The notes under the pieces are model-generated. The model was not told where the DNA came from, searched no databases, and saw only the letters and a program-made list of their open reading frames with translations. Position numbers and translations under genes: made by a program. From Acanthaster planci (taxonomy: Eukaryota; Echinodermata; Asteroidea; Valvatida; Acanthasteridae), in assembly GCF_001949145.1 (NCBI RefSeq), contig NW_019091398.1, positions 647,894 to 711,893 on the forward strand: a DNA stretch of 64,000 bases, given 5' to 3'. This document shows, piece after piece, positions 39,916 through 51,131 of this stretch (its first letter is position 1; the number at the start of each line of letters is the position of its first letter).

Positions 39916-40578
39916 ATGACGTCGTTTTACACGCAACTGCCACGTCGACGGGAGAAGAAAGCCCACAGGGCGGTTACTCCAGTCATCGACTCGAACTCGG
40001 AGGCGCGATTCTCCGCTCCGCCCCTCGACTTGTCCTTCAAGCACATCGGATCACTAGATATGGACTTGTCCGAGTGGGCAGACGAACCCCGCCAAAATAC
40101 TAATAAGAGTCTGCGGAAAGCAGACGACGGCAAGTACGCAAGCGTGTCCCTCAAGCTTAACAACAACCTCATCCAGGACTGGAACGGATTCGAGAGTTTC
40201 GTGACGTCACTGATAACCAGTCCCACCGAACTGACCTGGCTTGACATGTCCTTCAACTACTTGGTCAGTGTGGATGACGTCCTCTTGAAATTCCCCAACT
40301 TGAAGATATTATATCTCCATGGTAACAGCCTGGATGACCTGAAGGAGATTGACAAACTTTCTGGCTTGCCGAAGCTGATGAGTTTGACGTTGCATGGCAA
40401 CCCAGTAGACAGCGAACGCGGGTATCGTCACTATGTACTAACCAAACTCCCCCAACTGAGGGCACTAGACTTCAGTCGTGTAACCACGGCTGAACGAGAT
40501 ACAGCTAAAACAATGGTTAACTTTTTAGGGTACAATAAAAAGCGAGAGAAGAAACGGAGACGTCCTAAGACATTCTGA
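39916..40578 (+). CDS. LRRC51: Leucine-rich repeat-containing protein 51 (single coding exon, 220 residues)
   Basis: The uninterrupted frame encodes 220 residues. After a basic N-terminus come PPLDLSF (residues 35-41), leucine-rich repeats SLKLNNNLI (78-86), LTWLDMSFNYL (106-116), LKILYLHGNSL (129-139) and LMSLTLHGNP (154-163), the cap-like GYRHYVLTKLPQLRALDFS (169-187) and a basic tail KKREKKRRRPK. PPLDxSF, LYLHGNS, SLTLHGNP and GYR.YVL are signatures of LRRC51 (the LRR half of the human LRTOMT locus), a small protein of ciliated and sensory tissue with no settled biochemical role. The ATG at 39916 is chosen because an acceptor (TTCTTCAG) ends at 39857 and the reading frame upstream of it is intronic. 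The coding region has no introns, unlike its multi-exon neighbours. AATAAA at 41421-41426 is a possible poly(A) signal. Confidence 0.9.
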   Translation: MTSFYTQLPRRREKKAHRAVTPVIDSNSEARFSAPPLDLSFKHIGSLDMDLSEWADEPRQNTNKSLRKADDGKYASVSLKLNNNLIQDWNGFESFVTSLITSPTELTWLDMSFNYLVSVDDVLLKFPNLKILYLHGNSLDDLKEIDKLSGLPKLMSLTLHGNPVDSERGYRHYVLTKLPQLRALDFSRVTTAERDTAKTMVNFLGYNKKREKKRRRPKTF

Positions 40579-43376
40579 GAACATTTTCAATACATATTTT
40601 TTCTGAAATGTGCTTGTAGCAAAGCAGTTGATATATAAATTTGTAAATAGTATTGTCATTTAACTTGCATTCGATTTCATTCTTCTTTTTTTTGTAGTCA
40701 AATTATTGGCACACGACCGTCAGTTTTTAACCTCAGATTCGAGCCGTTCGTGGGCCACACTTCATAGTTGCTGTGGAAGTGCTAGTACATTATGTCAATT
40801 GTTTTAAGATTGATAAAGGGAAGAGGTTGCGGGTAGAGACACTCTACTTGAAATTTAGAAGTCTTGTTACAGTGATGAATATCCTTATCATGAAACTACG
40901 GCACCCCCAAATGATTTTTAGATAAAAGTGTTCTTGTGTAAAATAATTTGATACTGAACCCTTCACATCCGCATAGGCTTCTACAGCGAATATCTCATAC
41001 GGACCTTGCAAGATAGACTGCGCACGCTGGAAACAGACCTGACAGTTCTTGGGCACAACAGCAGTAGCAGTCCACATCTAATCGGATGTCGGATGTACAT
41101 GTATATCCAATATCCCCCAATTGAATAGACATTCGCTGCCATAGAAGCCTATGCGAATGTCCAATGTCCAATACCGAACTAAATTTACCTGTCATTATAC
41201 TTGCGTTCAAGTCCTCATCCTACGTCGCATAGCAACCGATTTGACCATTCGCACTGAGCAACTGTTTCAAAGCGGACGGGCGTGGATACCATCTCTAAGG
41301 GTGGCAGATCGCGTTAACTACCTTAATGGCAACGACTGCCTTTTCATGTGCAGAGATGAATTTCAAGTTGAAGGAGTGCTATGCACTCACATAAGTGATA
41401 AACCGATTTGAGCAATTGTGAATAAAGCAAAAATGTTATTCGAATGAATATGACAGCCAACGAGTCTTACATTGACACGTCGAAGACTAAAATAGTTACG
41501 ATAATTTGATAAATGTTGGAGTCCAGTTTGAAGTTTAAAACACGATGACTGTCATATCAGTTTTCATGCAAAAAGACAAATCAGCAATATCTGTTACATT
41601 ATGCATGCCTGCAAGCAATGACTACCTGATCAGAGCCTCAGCGGCCTTAAGCAATGGATGTAAACTGAACTTTGGAGCTTAACACTGTACACCCGCAGGC
41701 TGCTCTTTCGTGTAACGATTTACGTGTGGGAGCAATATCGATCCCATATTTTCATTTTGAATTCACGTATTCCCTTGTGTATAAAAACCTGGTTATTAAA
41801 CCTCTGAAAGCCAAGTGAAAGAAGTCGACCGGGTAACTTATTTCCACCATGGAAGAAGTTGTACAAACCTTACAAGCAATGAACGAGAATAATTTCCTCA
41901 ACAAATGTACCGTCCGTAACACTGTCAATCCTAATACAGGTGGCTCCAAACTCAAAAGACGTTACGTCTTGATATCTTTTGCTGTTCTGAAGAAAACCAT
42001 GACTTTCACATAAAAATTCCTCACACCACTGCGAATGTGGACGATCACTGAAAGACTGAAATTGCCACGTCAGAGCGTCTCTAAATAAGTACGAAGGGTG
42101 AAGTCGTACATAATTTGTGACATGAAACAGTACCCGCGACTGGTATATAATAGATCACGATCGAGTAAGCAAACATTACCATACCAGTTGTGTATTCCAT
42201 TAAATCATTAACTAAATTTCTGTATTAATCGACAGTCACCAAGGGGTATCTTCAGGTATTTTTTAACAGAGTCGGACAAAAGCTTCATAAAAAGACGTGC
42301 CATGCTGTGTCTTAATATTGGTTTTTACGTGTGATCAGTAACCCCTTCGATATGAGGACGACTTCGCAATCAATAAAGGTAGGTTGCACATTTTCTTTGA
42401 CAACTATTTTATCTCATAGGTATGAATTATTTGCGAGGAAAAGGGCTGCAAAATTTAGCTCCGAAAATTATGGCACACTGATTATGTTTCTCTTAGCGGC
42501 CATTTTGTTCATCAAAACAGCAATTTTCATAGCCTACGTTTCACCGTATTCATCCTAGTTACTAACAATCACCCTAAGGGAAGGGGAACGGAGACAGAAC
42601 AGTTTTGAACTGTGCGTCAAACTAGACTTACTGATGCTATAGCCCTGTTATGATTACTATTTATGGTAACCTTAAAAAGACGTCTGCAAAGGCGAATTGA
42701 GAGGAGGACAGTGGAGGCCAGCCTCCTTCCTTTGACAGAGTAATGAGAGAAAGGTGATTTTTTGTTGTCTTCTTTATTTCCTTTCCCTCCCAAAGCGTGT
42801 CAAAAGCCTCCGAATGTAGCCTCGCCCCTAATAAAAGCCATGAATAATCGCATAATACGTTTTTTATGGGGGGCACAAAAAACAAGATTGCCCCATACCC
42901 CGAAAATTTGGTTCCGGATCCACCCTTTGACGTACGTTTGGTGTTAAAAAATTATTCGCGAGGATTGTCCATAATTTACCTAATTTCATTTTCAAATGAC
43001 CGCAGGCTCACGTTACATCATTCCGAAGTATTTTTAAAATTAACAACTGGGCAGTGCTGACTGGAAAATGCTCATTTCAGGTTTCTCATATGATAACAAA
43101 TGGCACAATGGAGAAGAACCAGGCTGTGCCAGCCAGTAACTATTGTAGACTTTAAGAGGCATACAGTTGAGAAAATTCTACAATGATCAGTGGAACATTT
43201 TTAAGACATGAGAAAAGAATCCAGAGCTTCGTTGAAACTAAACATGTTTTTACACTTTTTCGCAAACAGGCCATGGGAAGCTAACTACAAAATCTGACAA
43301 AAAGTACAGAAGGAATCTAACAACAAAACCAGAAAACACTGGGTGAGGATCAAGAAAACGAGTTCCGGATCCCATC
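40579..43376. other. Region between LRRC51 and the CD20-like gene
   Basis: This contains the presumed LRRC51 3' UTR (possible poly(A) signal at 41421-41426) and 5' sequence of the next gene. Nothing else coding was recognised. Confidence 0.4.
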
Positions 43377-46300
43377 ATGTCCAGCAGAACTCTTTCCCAG
43401 GGCCGGCCGCCCATCTTCTTCATGTTACCGGCGGGGCAACAGCATGGCAAGTTGGGCGGGGCTATCGCCGTCATGGGAGACGCCGTGAAGATTCTTGGCT
43501 TGACACAATTCCTTACAGCAATTCCCTGCATTGCTCTGGGTGTGGCAGCACTGCTGTTCGAATGCCAGTATGGATACATCGCCACTGGCATATGGGTTGG
43601 AGCAATTGTGAGAATTCAACTCCTTTTTACAGTCCAGTTGTAAAAAGAAAAAGACTACTATAGCTGTCTGCCGCTCAGCCAAATGAATACTAGCTACCAC
43701 CAAATACCCTAGAGAACTCCATAAGAAGCCTGTCATTTTGCTTGATCTCCCTGATTAATGACAAATTGAATAATATATATATATATATATGTATTGTAAT
43801 GAAGAGGTTTGCATGAAAATTAATGTTTACTTTCACGAAATGTTTCCATAACACAGCAAGAAAAACTTGACTGCTTTATTTAACTTTTACAAAAAAAGAG
43901 AATAAGCAGGAGGAATATGTTGTTTTTACAGGTTTTAGTGTCTGGTTTGTTGGGAGTTTCTGCTGGATCAAGTAAGGAACAATGCCCAGTAAGTTTGTCA
44001 CAGAAAAAGGACTGAATTTGACCACACGTTTTAGTCCATTCCACAGCATTATTGAAGGAGTCATTGCACACATAGTGAATCTTCCTCTACAAGCAACAGC
44101 GTATCAACCCACATAACTCTTTGCCAAATGGTGAAAAAAGCACCGATTAGTCAAATACTCTGTTGAACAAAACATTGTGATGTTACGTTGAGCTGGTGTG
44201 TTTACACTGAACAATTTTCTCACTATGACCACCGTGAAGTACCCTTTTGAACCCTACTTGAATGGACTGAAATTTAAAGTTAAGGCCATTTTCTGCTGAC
44301 AATGCCTCATCACAAGAGATCAGTGTGCTGATGGGTACTTATGTGAATACAGTTCACGCCCCAGGAAGGTTCCACGTGAGATTAAAGTGCCTTCCAGGTC
44401 ATGTATTGTTTGTCATAGCACTGAAATTTCATTTATCTAACCAAAATCAAATATAGATGGAAATCAGTTTATCTTCGGAACATATTCTTTAAGCTGGGGA
44501 AGGTTTTTATTTCGTGATCAACGCAGTGCAAAATGTGAGACAAATACAGGTTACGATCAGAAACGACTTCCAAAAATTTTTAAACACCATCCCACCTCCC
44601 CCCACCAAAAATACAAGATTGCTGTTAACCATTAATAATAATAATAATTGATTTTAATCATGAAGACACTATTCCCTTAAATCCATACTGCGACCTCTAT
44701 AGCTCCAGTGAGTGATCCGGTTTCGAATAGTACACCCCGGCCTGATGCGGCCTGCTTTAGAGCAACATCACGTGCCGCGCAGTGCGTGCATGCATCTTTT
44801 GCGAGTAAACGAACACGGGGATTGGTCGTGATCTTGTAGATGTATGCACTTGGCATGTTCAGTGTATGGCATCTCAAACTATACGCAGTGGCTCGAACCC
44901 CTCTGCCCCGAGAAGGCTTCGCGAGATACCCTCTGTCGCTTGCCAGAAATTAATTTTATGCTTGGTTTGAACATTTCCTCCAAAATGAAAGCATGTCAGT
45001 GATTATTTCACGACTCTATTATTTCCTCTGGTTTATCATTAATTTCTCCATTTTTTATATTTTTTTTTAATTATTATTTTTCATTTTCAGCTGTCCTCCT
45101 ATCACATGATGTCGCTCCTCAATATCTTATCCGGCACAGCGCTCTTAACAATCCATGTTCTCTCTCTGCTTCGGGAGTTGGCGAATTGTGCAGACACGAC
45201 AAAAACATGTTCAGTAAGAGTTTAACAGGCTGGTGAATCACTGTGTTTGTGCTTTTGTGTTTTAGTGTTGACTATTGCTGTTATAGACTTTTTTACCAGT
45301 CACAAACCTGGAAGCACTGCCATGTTGTGATCATTTCGATATCCTTATGACAATGCTTTTTATCTGTTGCAAGTATAAAATATTTCACTGATTTCACGAA
45401 AAATCGAATTATTGCAGTTGCTGACTTAATTTTACGAGAGGTATAGGGTACTGGACGGGGTATACAGATCCAATGCCATCATACAAAAGCAACTCTCCAC
45501 TCCAACAGGACATTTTTATTACTTTTTAAAAATCCTCACAGGCTCTTTGCGTGACCTTTAACAATTTGCTTGGGTGCATCGGTTTGGTGCTGTTCTTCCT
45601 TGCTCTTGCAGCAGCCGTTGTCAGCATGACTCTCAACAACAAAGTAGGAAAATGTAAAGAGCAGGTATGTTTGAATGTCAGACTTCTCAATACCCAATCT
45701 CTCCTTTTATGATCGCTGCTATATAGTTATTAAAGTTGGGTGTCTGTTGTGGCTTTTAAAAGAGCCCTTCTTTACTTGTGGGGTTGGGATACAAGTGCCT
45801 CAAAACTGCTGTATGTTGTTGTTGCGGATATACTGTCATGACAATATCAATTATACAACTACATCCACTCCCATATAGGTTGTTCCGTTGATGCCCTACC
45901 CAGTACGGCACGGTAATCGGTCTGTCACGAAGTCAATAAAAGGAACAGAAGCAGGTGAGATTAAAGTTAGCCCCTGTTTGTAAACAATTCTGTGAAGCAA
46001 TTGTGCACAACCTTAAGTTTGCCTGCGCATTTTCAATTTTTTTTTTTTTTGTGCGTACGAATTCATAAATTGGTCAACTTCAAATCCGTCCCGAGAAGAA
46101 TCGAACGCGTATTACTAAATGCTACAATAGATTTAGTTATTGATCAAGGACTAATTTCACTGATTGACCGCAATCATCAACAGTTGATCTTTTTTAATGT
46201 TTGTCGATTCGAAGTCGTCATATCATTTCCACGAATCTATAGTCTCACCTGATGATCAGGTTCGTGATGTAAGCAGGGGCGGATCCGGGGGGCACCCCCC

Positions 46301-48583
46301 TTTTTCACGAAAGAAATAAATGAATACATAAGAGAAGAAAACGAGGACGGGGGAAACAAACAGAGAAAGGGACCCAGCCTTACGTGACTCGGGTGTAAAA
46401 AACAACAGTTCGGCTTCCCTAGGCTACGGGCTCGTGGGCATTACCACTGATGCTTTAGTTCACGCCCCCCCCCCCTTTGGATAATCCGGGATCCGCCGCT
46501 AGTAAGGATCGACTTGGTCTTTGTTCGGTCGTTTTCAACAATGTCTCAATGAATTGAAGGTTGAACAACCAATCTTGAAAGACAAGAAGGTAATCGACTG
46601 TATGTAAGAAGACATTTAAAAAAATGAGTGCATTTTACTCATGAGCCTATTTATAATGGAACAAGCCAACTTATTTCTTTCACGATACGGGTTTATCAAC
46701 CTGGCTTATTTCTCCAATTCGTTGACCTGTTTAACAGTTGAATAATCGACAGTGGTACAGAAAAGTTTATTTATGCAAGGTTTCAAACCTGTGGTACACA
46801 AGAAAATACTATGCAGATACAAAAAAATAAAGCAAATATGTTAAAAATAAAAATGATCAGATGAAAACGTAAAAATACCCCAAACTGTAAGCTATCATGT
46901 GAGGAATTTAAGTGCAATTTATCTTTTGATCGCCAAATGACCGGACTGTTTCATTCATCGTTTGTCAATTACATGCGGACGACATAATCGAGTTGTTTTT
47001 CACGATAAAGCATGCATAATGTATGAAATCGTTTGAACAAACTGCAAACAAAAGAAACCAAACAGGATATCAAAACAAGGGACACGAAATGTCATGAATT
47101 TGAGAGACGAATTCGAAGTTATTCGTTTATGAATATAAATCGAAAATTTTGAAAGTGTGCACGAAACCTGCTATTAGCAGTATGCAGAGACGAAAGCTCC
47201 TGAGGGGCTATGAATCTGAATAGCGCCCTCATTCTAATTCTTTGGTCCATCATCAACATGCAAGACACTAATGCCATGGACAGATTTTCAAATCATTTTT
47301 GCCATGTTTCCCGCGATTTACAATCGATAAGAATCGAATAGCCTCAATACTGCAGTAAAATAGGACGTGTCTATCCCTACATACTCCCATTTATAATATC
47401 ACAGTACACCACCCAGTTGTTACAGTTCGTCTCAATAACTTCAAGGCATTTCAAATAAGTTTAGCTTCACATCACCGCCCGCACCGTTTTCATGCCCATC
47501 GATTTTTAAAAAAATATTTTATCCTTTTAAAGTTTATTTTCTCAAAAGAAAGATGCATTTTCCCCAAAATATTCTCAGCAAATCAACACACATGTGTTGT
47601 CTATACACAAACAGTGAAACGTTTTGTGTGCGTGCAAGCACCAACGTGAGACGCATGCTCATAGCGCCGCGTGCGCGCTACACGCGCGCAATGACGACGT
47701 CTCTTGGTGGATCGACAAATTTCATGTTTGCTGTGTCCTCTTTTAGGCTTAGTACAATGTATTTGGCATTGTAGGCCGTACGTAATTCACTTTGGATGTG
47801 AAACAGGCGAATATATAGGGTATGAATATAAAGGCCACTCCCAACCATTTTTTTTTCCAGCCTTGGTGATGTGAATTTAGGGAGTAATCTTAATTTAAAT
47901 TAAACGGCCAAATTTAGACAATTCTTACCTTCAGGCTTCAGTGCTCTTGATATTGCACCCCAGCTCATTCCCAACACCGCTGAGCTTCAAATAATTTGAG
48001 GTCACACTGCTAAAATGTAAACACTGTAATTAACTTTCTCACAATTCTACCACAATCTCGAAAGGACAGTGCTTTACGCGTGCGGCTGTTGTGTAACTGA
48101 ACTTTGACACGTTGTCGTGTGGACTCCGTCGCACGTGCTTCATATTTCACTTGATGAGCCCATATCAGGAACTTGTAGTTCTTGCCTGTCCAATAAACAT
48201 CAAACGATAAATCCAAACGCTCTGTCATAATGTTCCGGTAAAACTTTCAAAGCTTTGAACAAATTGGTTGAACTGCCTTCAGTCATGATTCTCAAGAAAC
48301 ACTGGAAACGTTATTATTCTGCGAAACTTCACGCCCCCGCCGTCAAATTGCTGTCAGCCATCTTTTTGCTTGTCTGTTCAAGTCGCGCATGCGCAACCTT
48401 TTCTCTCTTTAAAATGACGTTTGCTCAGAGTAAAAGCCTATTAATTTGTGTAATTTTCATAGGTTAAAAATAACAAATTCATGATTATTTTCCGTTTTTA
48501 CAGAACAAAATGGGGAAGTCACACGCGGCGATATTCATCTGCAAAATCTTAACTTCAGTGACGAAAACTTCCAGTTTGCTTGA
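43377..48583 (+). CDS. CD20/MS4A-like four-helix membrane protein (6 exons, 229 residues, complete)
   Basis: Exons 43377-43607, 43932-43988, 45091-45213, 45542-45664, 45879-45954 and 48504-48583 join in phase (0,0,0,0,1) to 690 nt with a TGA stop. An in-frame TGA at 43344-43346 fixes the ATG. Four hydrophobic helices lie at about 38-62, 66-89, 101-124 and 141-166. The pattern VKILGLTQFL..., then GIWVGAIVLVSGLLG, and a larger loop between helices 3 and 4 with Cys130 and Cys136, matches the CD20-like family (membrane-spanning 4-domains; Pfam PF04103), whose members associate with receptors and channels at the cell surface. Both termini are predicted cytosolic; the C-tail has PLMPYPVRHG and an acidic end. 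Which family member it corresponds to is not clear; another four-helix family is the main alternative. AATAAA at 49002-49007 is a possible poly(A) signal. Confidence 0.78.
43772..43790. repeat. (AT)n microsatellite
   Basis: Uninterrupted alternating AT for about nine units in the first intron of the CD20-like gene. Confidence 0.9.
46274..46502. mobile_element. Short inverted-repeat element with GGCGGATCC ends
   Basis: This 229 bp element begins GCAGGGGCGGATCCGGGG and ends GGGATCCGCCGCTA, giving inverted termini built on GGCGGATCC, with runs of C inside each end. It lies in the last intron of the CD20-like gene. The copy has no ORF and depends on a transposase elsewhere. Confidence 0.65.
48044..48228 (-). 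CDS. Possible first coding exon of a nested antisense gene
   Basis: Within the last intron of the CD20-like gene, the minus strand opens with ATG at 48228-48226 and reads MTERLDLSFDVYWTGKNYKF and about 40 further residues to ...SFRDCGRI, followed by a donor GTGAGA. Residue composition looks protein-like and the sequence just upstream carries promoter-type sites. A downstream acceptor near 48012 exists, but joining it gives an early stop, so the splice model is unresolved. A second ATG at 48286 opens a 28-codon overlapping frame that may be a uORF. No family recognised. Confidence 0.3.
48384..48395. promoter_or_regulatory. NRF1-type palindrome in a promoter-like segment
   Basis: CGCGCATGCGCA matches the NRF1 consensus YGCGCAYGCGCR exactly. 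A GCCATCTTT (YY1-like) lies about 25 bp away at 48356-48364. NRF1 and YY1 sites cluster near start sites of housekeeping genes, here upstream of the antisense ATG at 48228. The function is inferred. Confidence 0.5.
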
Positions 48584-51131
48584 AACAAAAGATGAGAGGT
48601 CGATTTTGCATTATTAGGTTAATTCCGACGATGTGTTTATGTATTTCATAAGTCGTTATGCTTACTGCAGATCAAGCGAGTGCTAGACACTCCAACCTGT
48701 TTCGAAACAAATCCTTTTTTTACCTTTGATGGGGAAAAGGTAGATGACTTAACTGATACATGTACATTAGAAATAATTAGTTAGCCCCTAAATCGTTGCA
48801 CCTAAACCGTATTTCTTACCCAATTTGGACCTTGTCGAAGCACAGGCAAAACTGAACACAACTTTCGGAGCATTACTAAACATTTGAACCTGTACTCACG
48901 ATTTTCATCAGCATGTATTTGTGGAAATTATTATTTTGTTCAAATTGGTTACTCAGGATCCTTCCCACAGCATTAAGTGGAATCCACATGTATGAACGAA
49001 CAATAAACACCAACCTCGTACTTTCAATTGTCCACGTTTGTAAATTTTATTTTTCTAAAAATGACAAAGCTGATATAGGAAAATGTACCTTCCAAAGTAA
49101 AAGTATAAAGTTGCTAGGTGAAAATACAAGTGACTAAGTAATATAAATGTATATATTTTGAGAAAAAGATGTGATTATTAATTTCAACAGCAATAAGGGA
49201 ATCCGTGATTTAGCAAGGGTAATTTCGTTTTGTGCTTCAGGGGCCAATTTCAAAGAGCTGCTTAAGCACAAAATTTGCTTAAGCGTGAAAAAAACTTGCT
49301 TGATAAATCAAGTGACCAGCCAAAACTCCATGTGATGTATATTGTTCTGGGATTGTATTTAGCTGTTTTGGGGTTAGCATGACAATCAGATAGAGTTTGA
49401 GCTGGTAACGTTTGTTTATTAAGCAAAGTTTTTTCCGCTTAAGCAAGTTTTGTGCTTAAGCAGCTCTATGAAATTGGCCCCTGGGTTGTTGATTCAGACT
49501 CCATACATGTATGTAAAACCCTCACTCTACTGTGAACACTCGTTACTGTCTTATCAATTCAGACAGTGAGTAGTGTAAGCCTTTTAATGATTAATTAAAA
49601 TGAACGATCACAAAAGCACACTGCTGATCTCGACATTAATAGTAAACATGTAAAAACCTTCAATTTGTCGTTTCTTTGAAAATAAAGTATTTTCTGTAAC
49701 TATAATTTCATAACAAGTGAAACAGTAACAGGTCTATTTTTTACTCAAATAATTTGCCCGTTTCCGTGGCAGTGCAGTGCTGAACAATGTCTTCATATTC
49801 ATTTTAAATCAGGCATACAGGAATGTGTCAACAATAAAATGGTCCATGGTGAGACGGTAACAAAGAAACAATCCACAGAATGTGAAATCTTGCACATAAA
49901 TGAACAAGATCTTCATAAGGCACTTCTGGGCAAGGGAAATCGGGAATGACTACAATACTAATCAAAATACTGACTCTTAATCCGCAAGTAAATCCAATCT
50001 GGATAATACACTCCTTAACTAATCTCCTATTTTTTTTAAAGAAAAACATCTCTCAAAAGATACAACTAAAAGGTAATATTGATGTCCTTTGAAATTCTTA
50101 TGGCACTGTAATACCATCTGAAATGGCAGGGCCGAAATGGCCGCAGTACAAATTGATAAAGGAGTCCAAATTGACATTTCACGATTATGGTGTGAGGTTT
50201 GTAGCTTGTTGGCAGCCAATTTGTTCATCCCATGACACGTTGTATTTTCATTTACAGCACAACACAACTTAATTTTTATTCCGGGCAGAGAGAAACCTTT
50301 CATTGTAAACTGAGAGACAAATTTTAGTGTACCTGTCATCTGGCATTCATTAATTAGAAATTTGTTATTACTGAATTTTTTTTAAGCAAAACCTCTTCAT
50401 CGAAAATAGCTAACCGTGCAAAAGTTTAGTTCAGAGTTCCCTATAATGTTGGCACAGCAAAACAGCGACATCAACTGCACATATCCGCCTTGAAAACTTA
50501 TATTTTTAAAAACTGACATTTTACACTTCAAATTTTCTGCTGGGACTGTCTTGCGTGAATATATATAGAATCTTTAAGAATGATAGACAAGACTTAGGTC
50601 ATGATTTTGGGCCATTACACGCATCAGGTATTCCTCTCACATTTAGTTGTATCTCTTACAGGGACAAATCTATTCCCTCTACTTACTAATCCACACAAGC
50701 AGCACATGCCCCTTTCATTCTCCATGAGGAAACTGATTGAATTATTCATATTTGAGTACCTGAATCATGTTCTTATTTTTCTAATTATACAAAGGAAACT
50801 CCTCCAAGTTCTCTGCATTTTACATTCCTAGATATTCATAACCCACATCCCAGTCCCCCCCCCAAAAAAAGAAGCTGGAACAGCAATATTCCACGAGAGC
50901 ACATTTCAGCTGACAACCTGCCACAAGTAATATACACTGCATGACTGTTTTTTATGGTAAGCTGTTTTTACTCAGTAGAAATTTTCTAGGCCAAGCAATT
51001 TCTGAACTTGAGAAGTCAGGAACATCCTTCAATTTCAATCTAGTAACAGCAACTGACAGTCGGGAAAAAGGGATTTGACATGTGCTGCTTACGAATGGCC
51101 AGCAAGGAGACTACCGATCTGGCTGGAATGC
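48584..51131. other. Region between the CD20-like gene and TXNDC5
   Basis: The two genes converge here, so it holds both 3' UTRs: a plus-strand AATAAA at 49002-49007 and a minus-strand one at 50280-50275. The MITE at 49238-49483 lies between. No further gene was recognised. Confidence 0.45.
49238..49483. mobile_element. Short inverted-repeat element (MITE) with long GCTTAAGCA-rich ends
   Basis: The 246 bp element begins CAGGGGCCAATTTCAAAGAG and ends with the near-exact inverse, CTATGAAATTGGCCCCTG. The inverted repeats extend about 47 bp on each side, through GCTGCTTAAGCACAAAA. The length and lack of coding mark it as non-autonomous. I did not see a clear target duplication. Confidence 0.8.
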
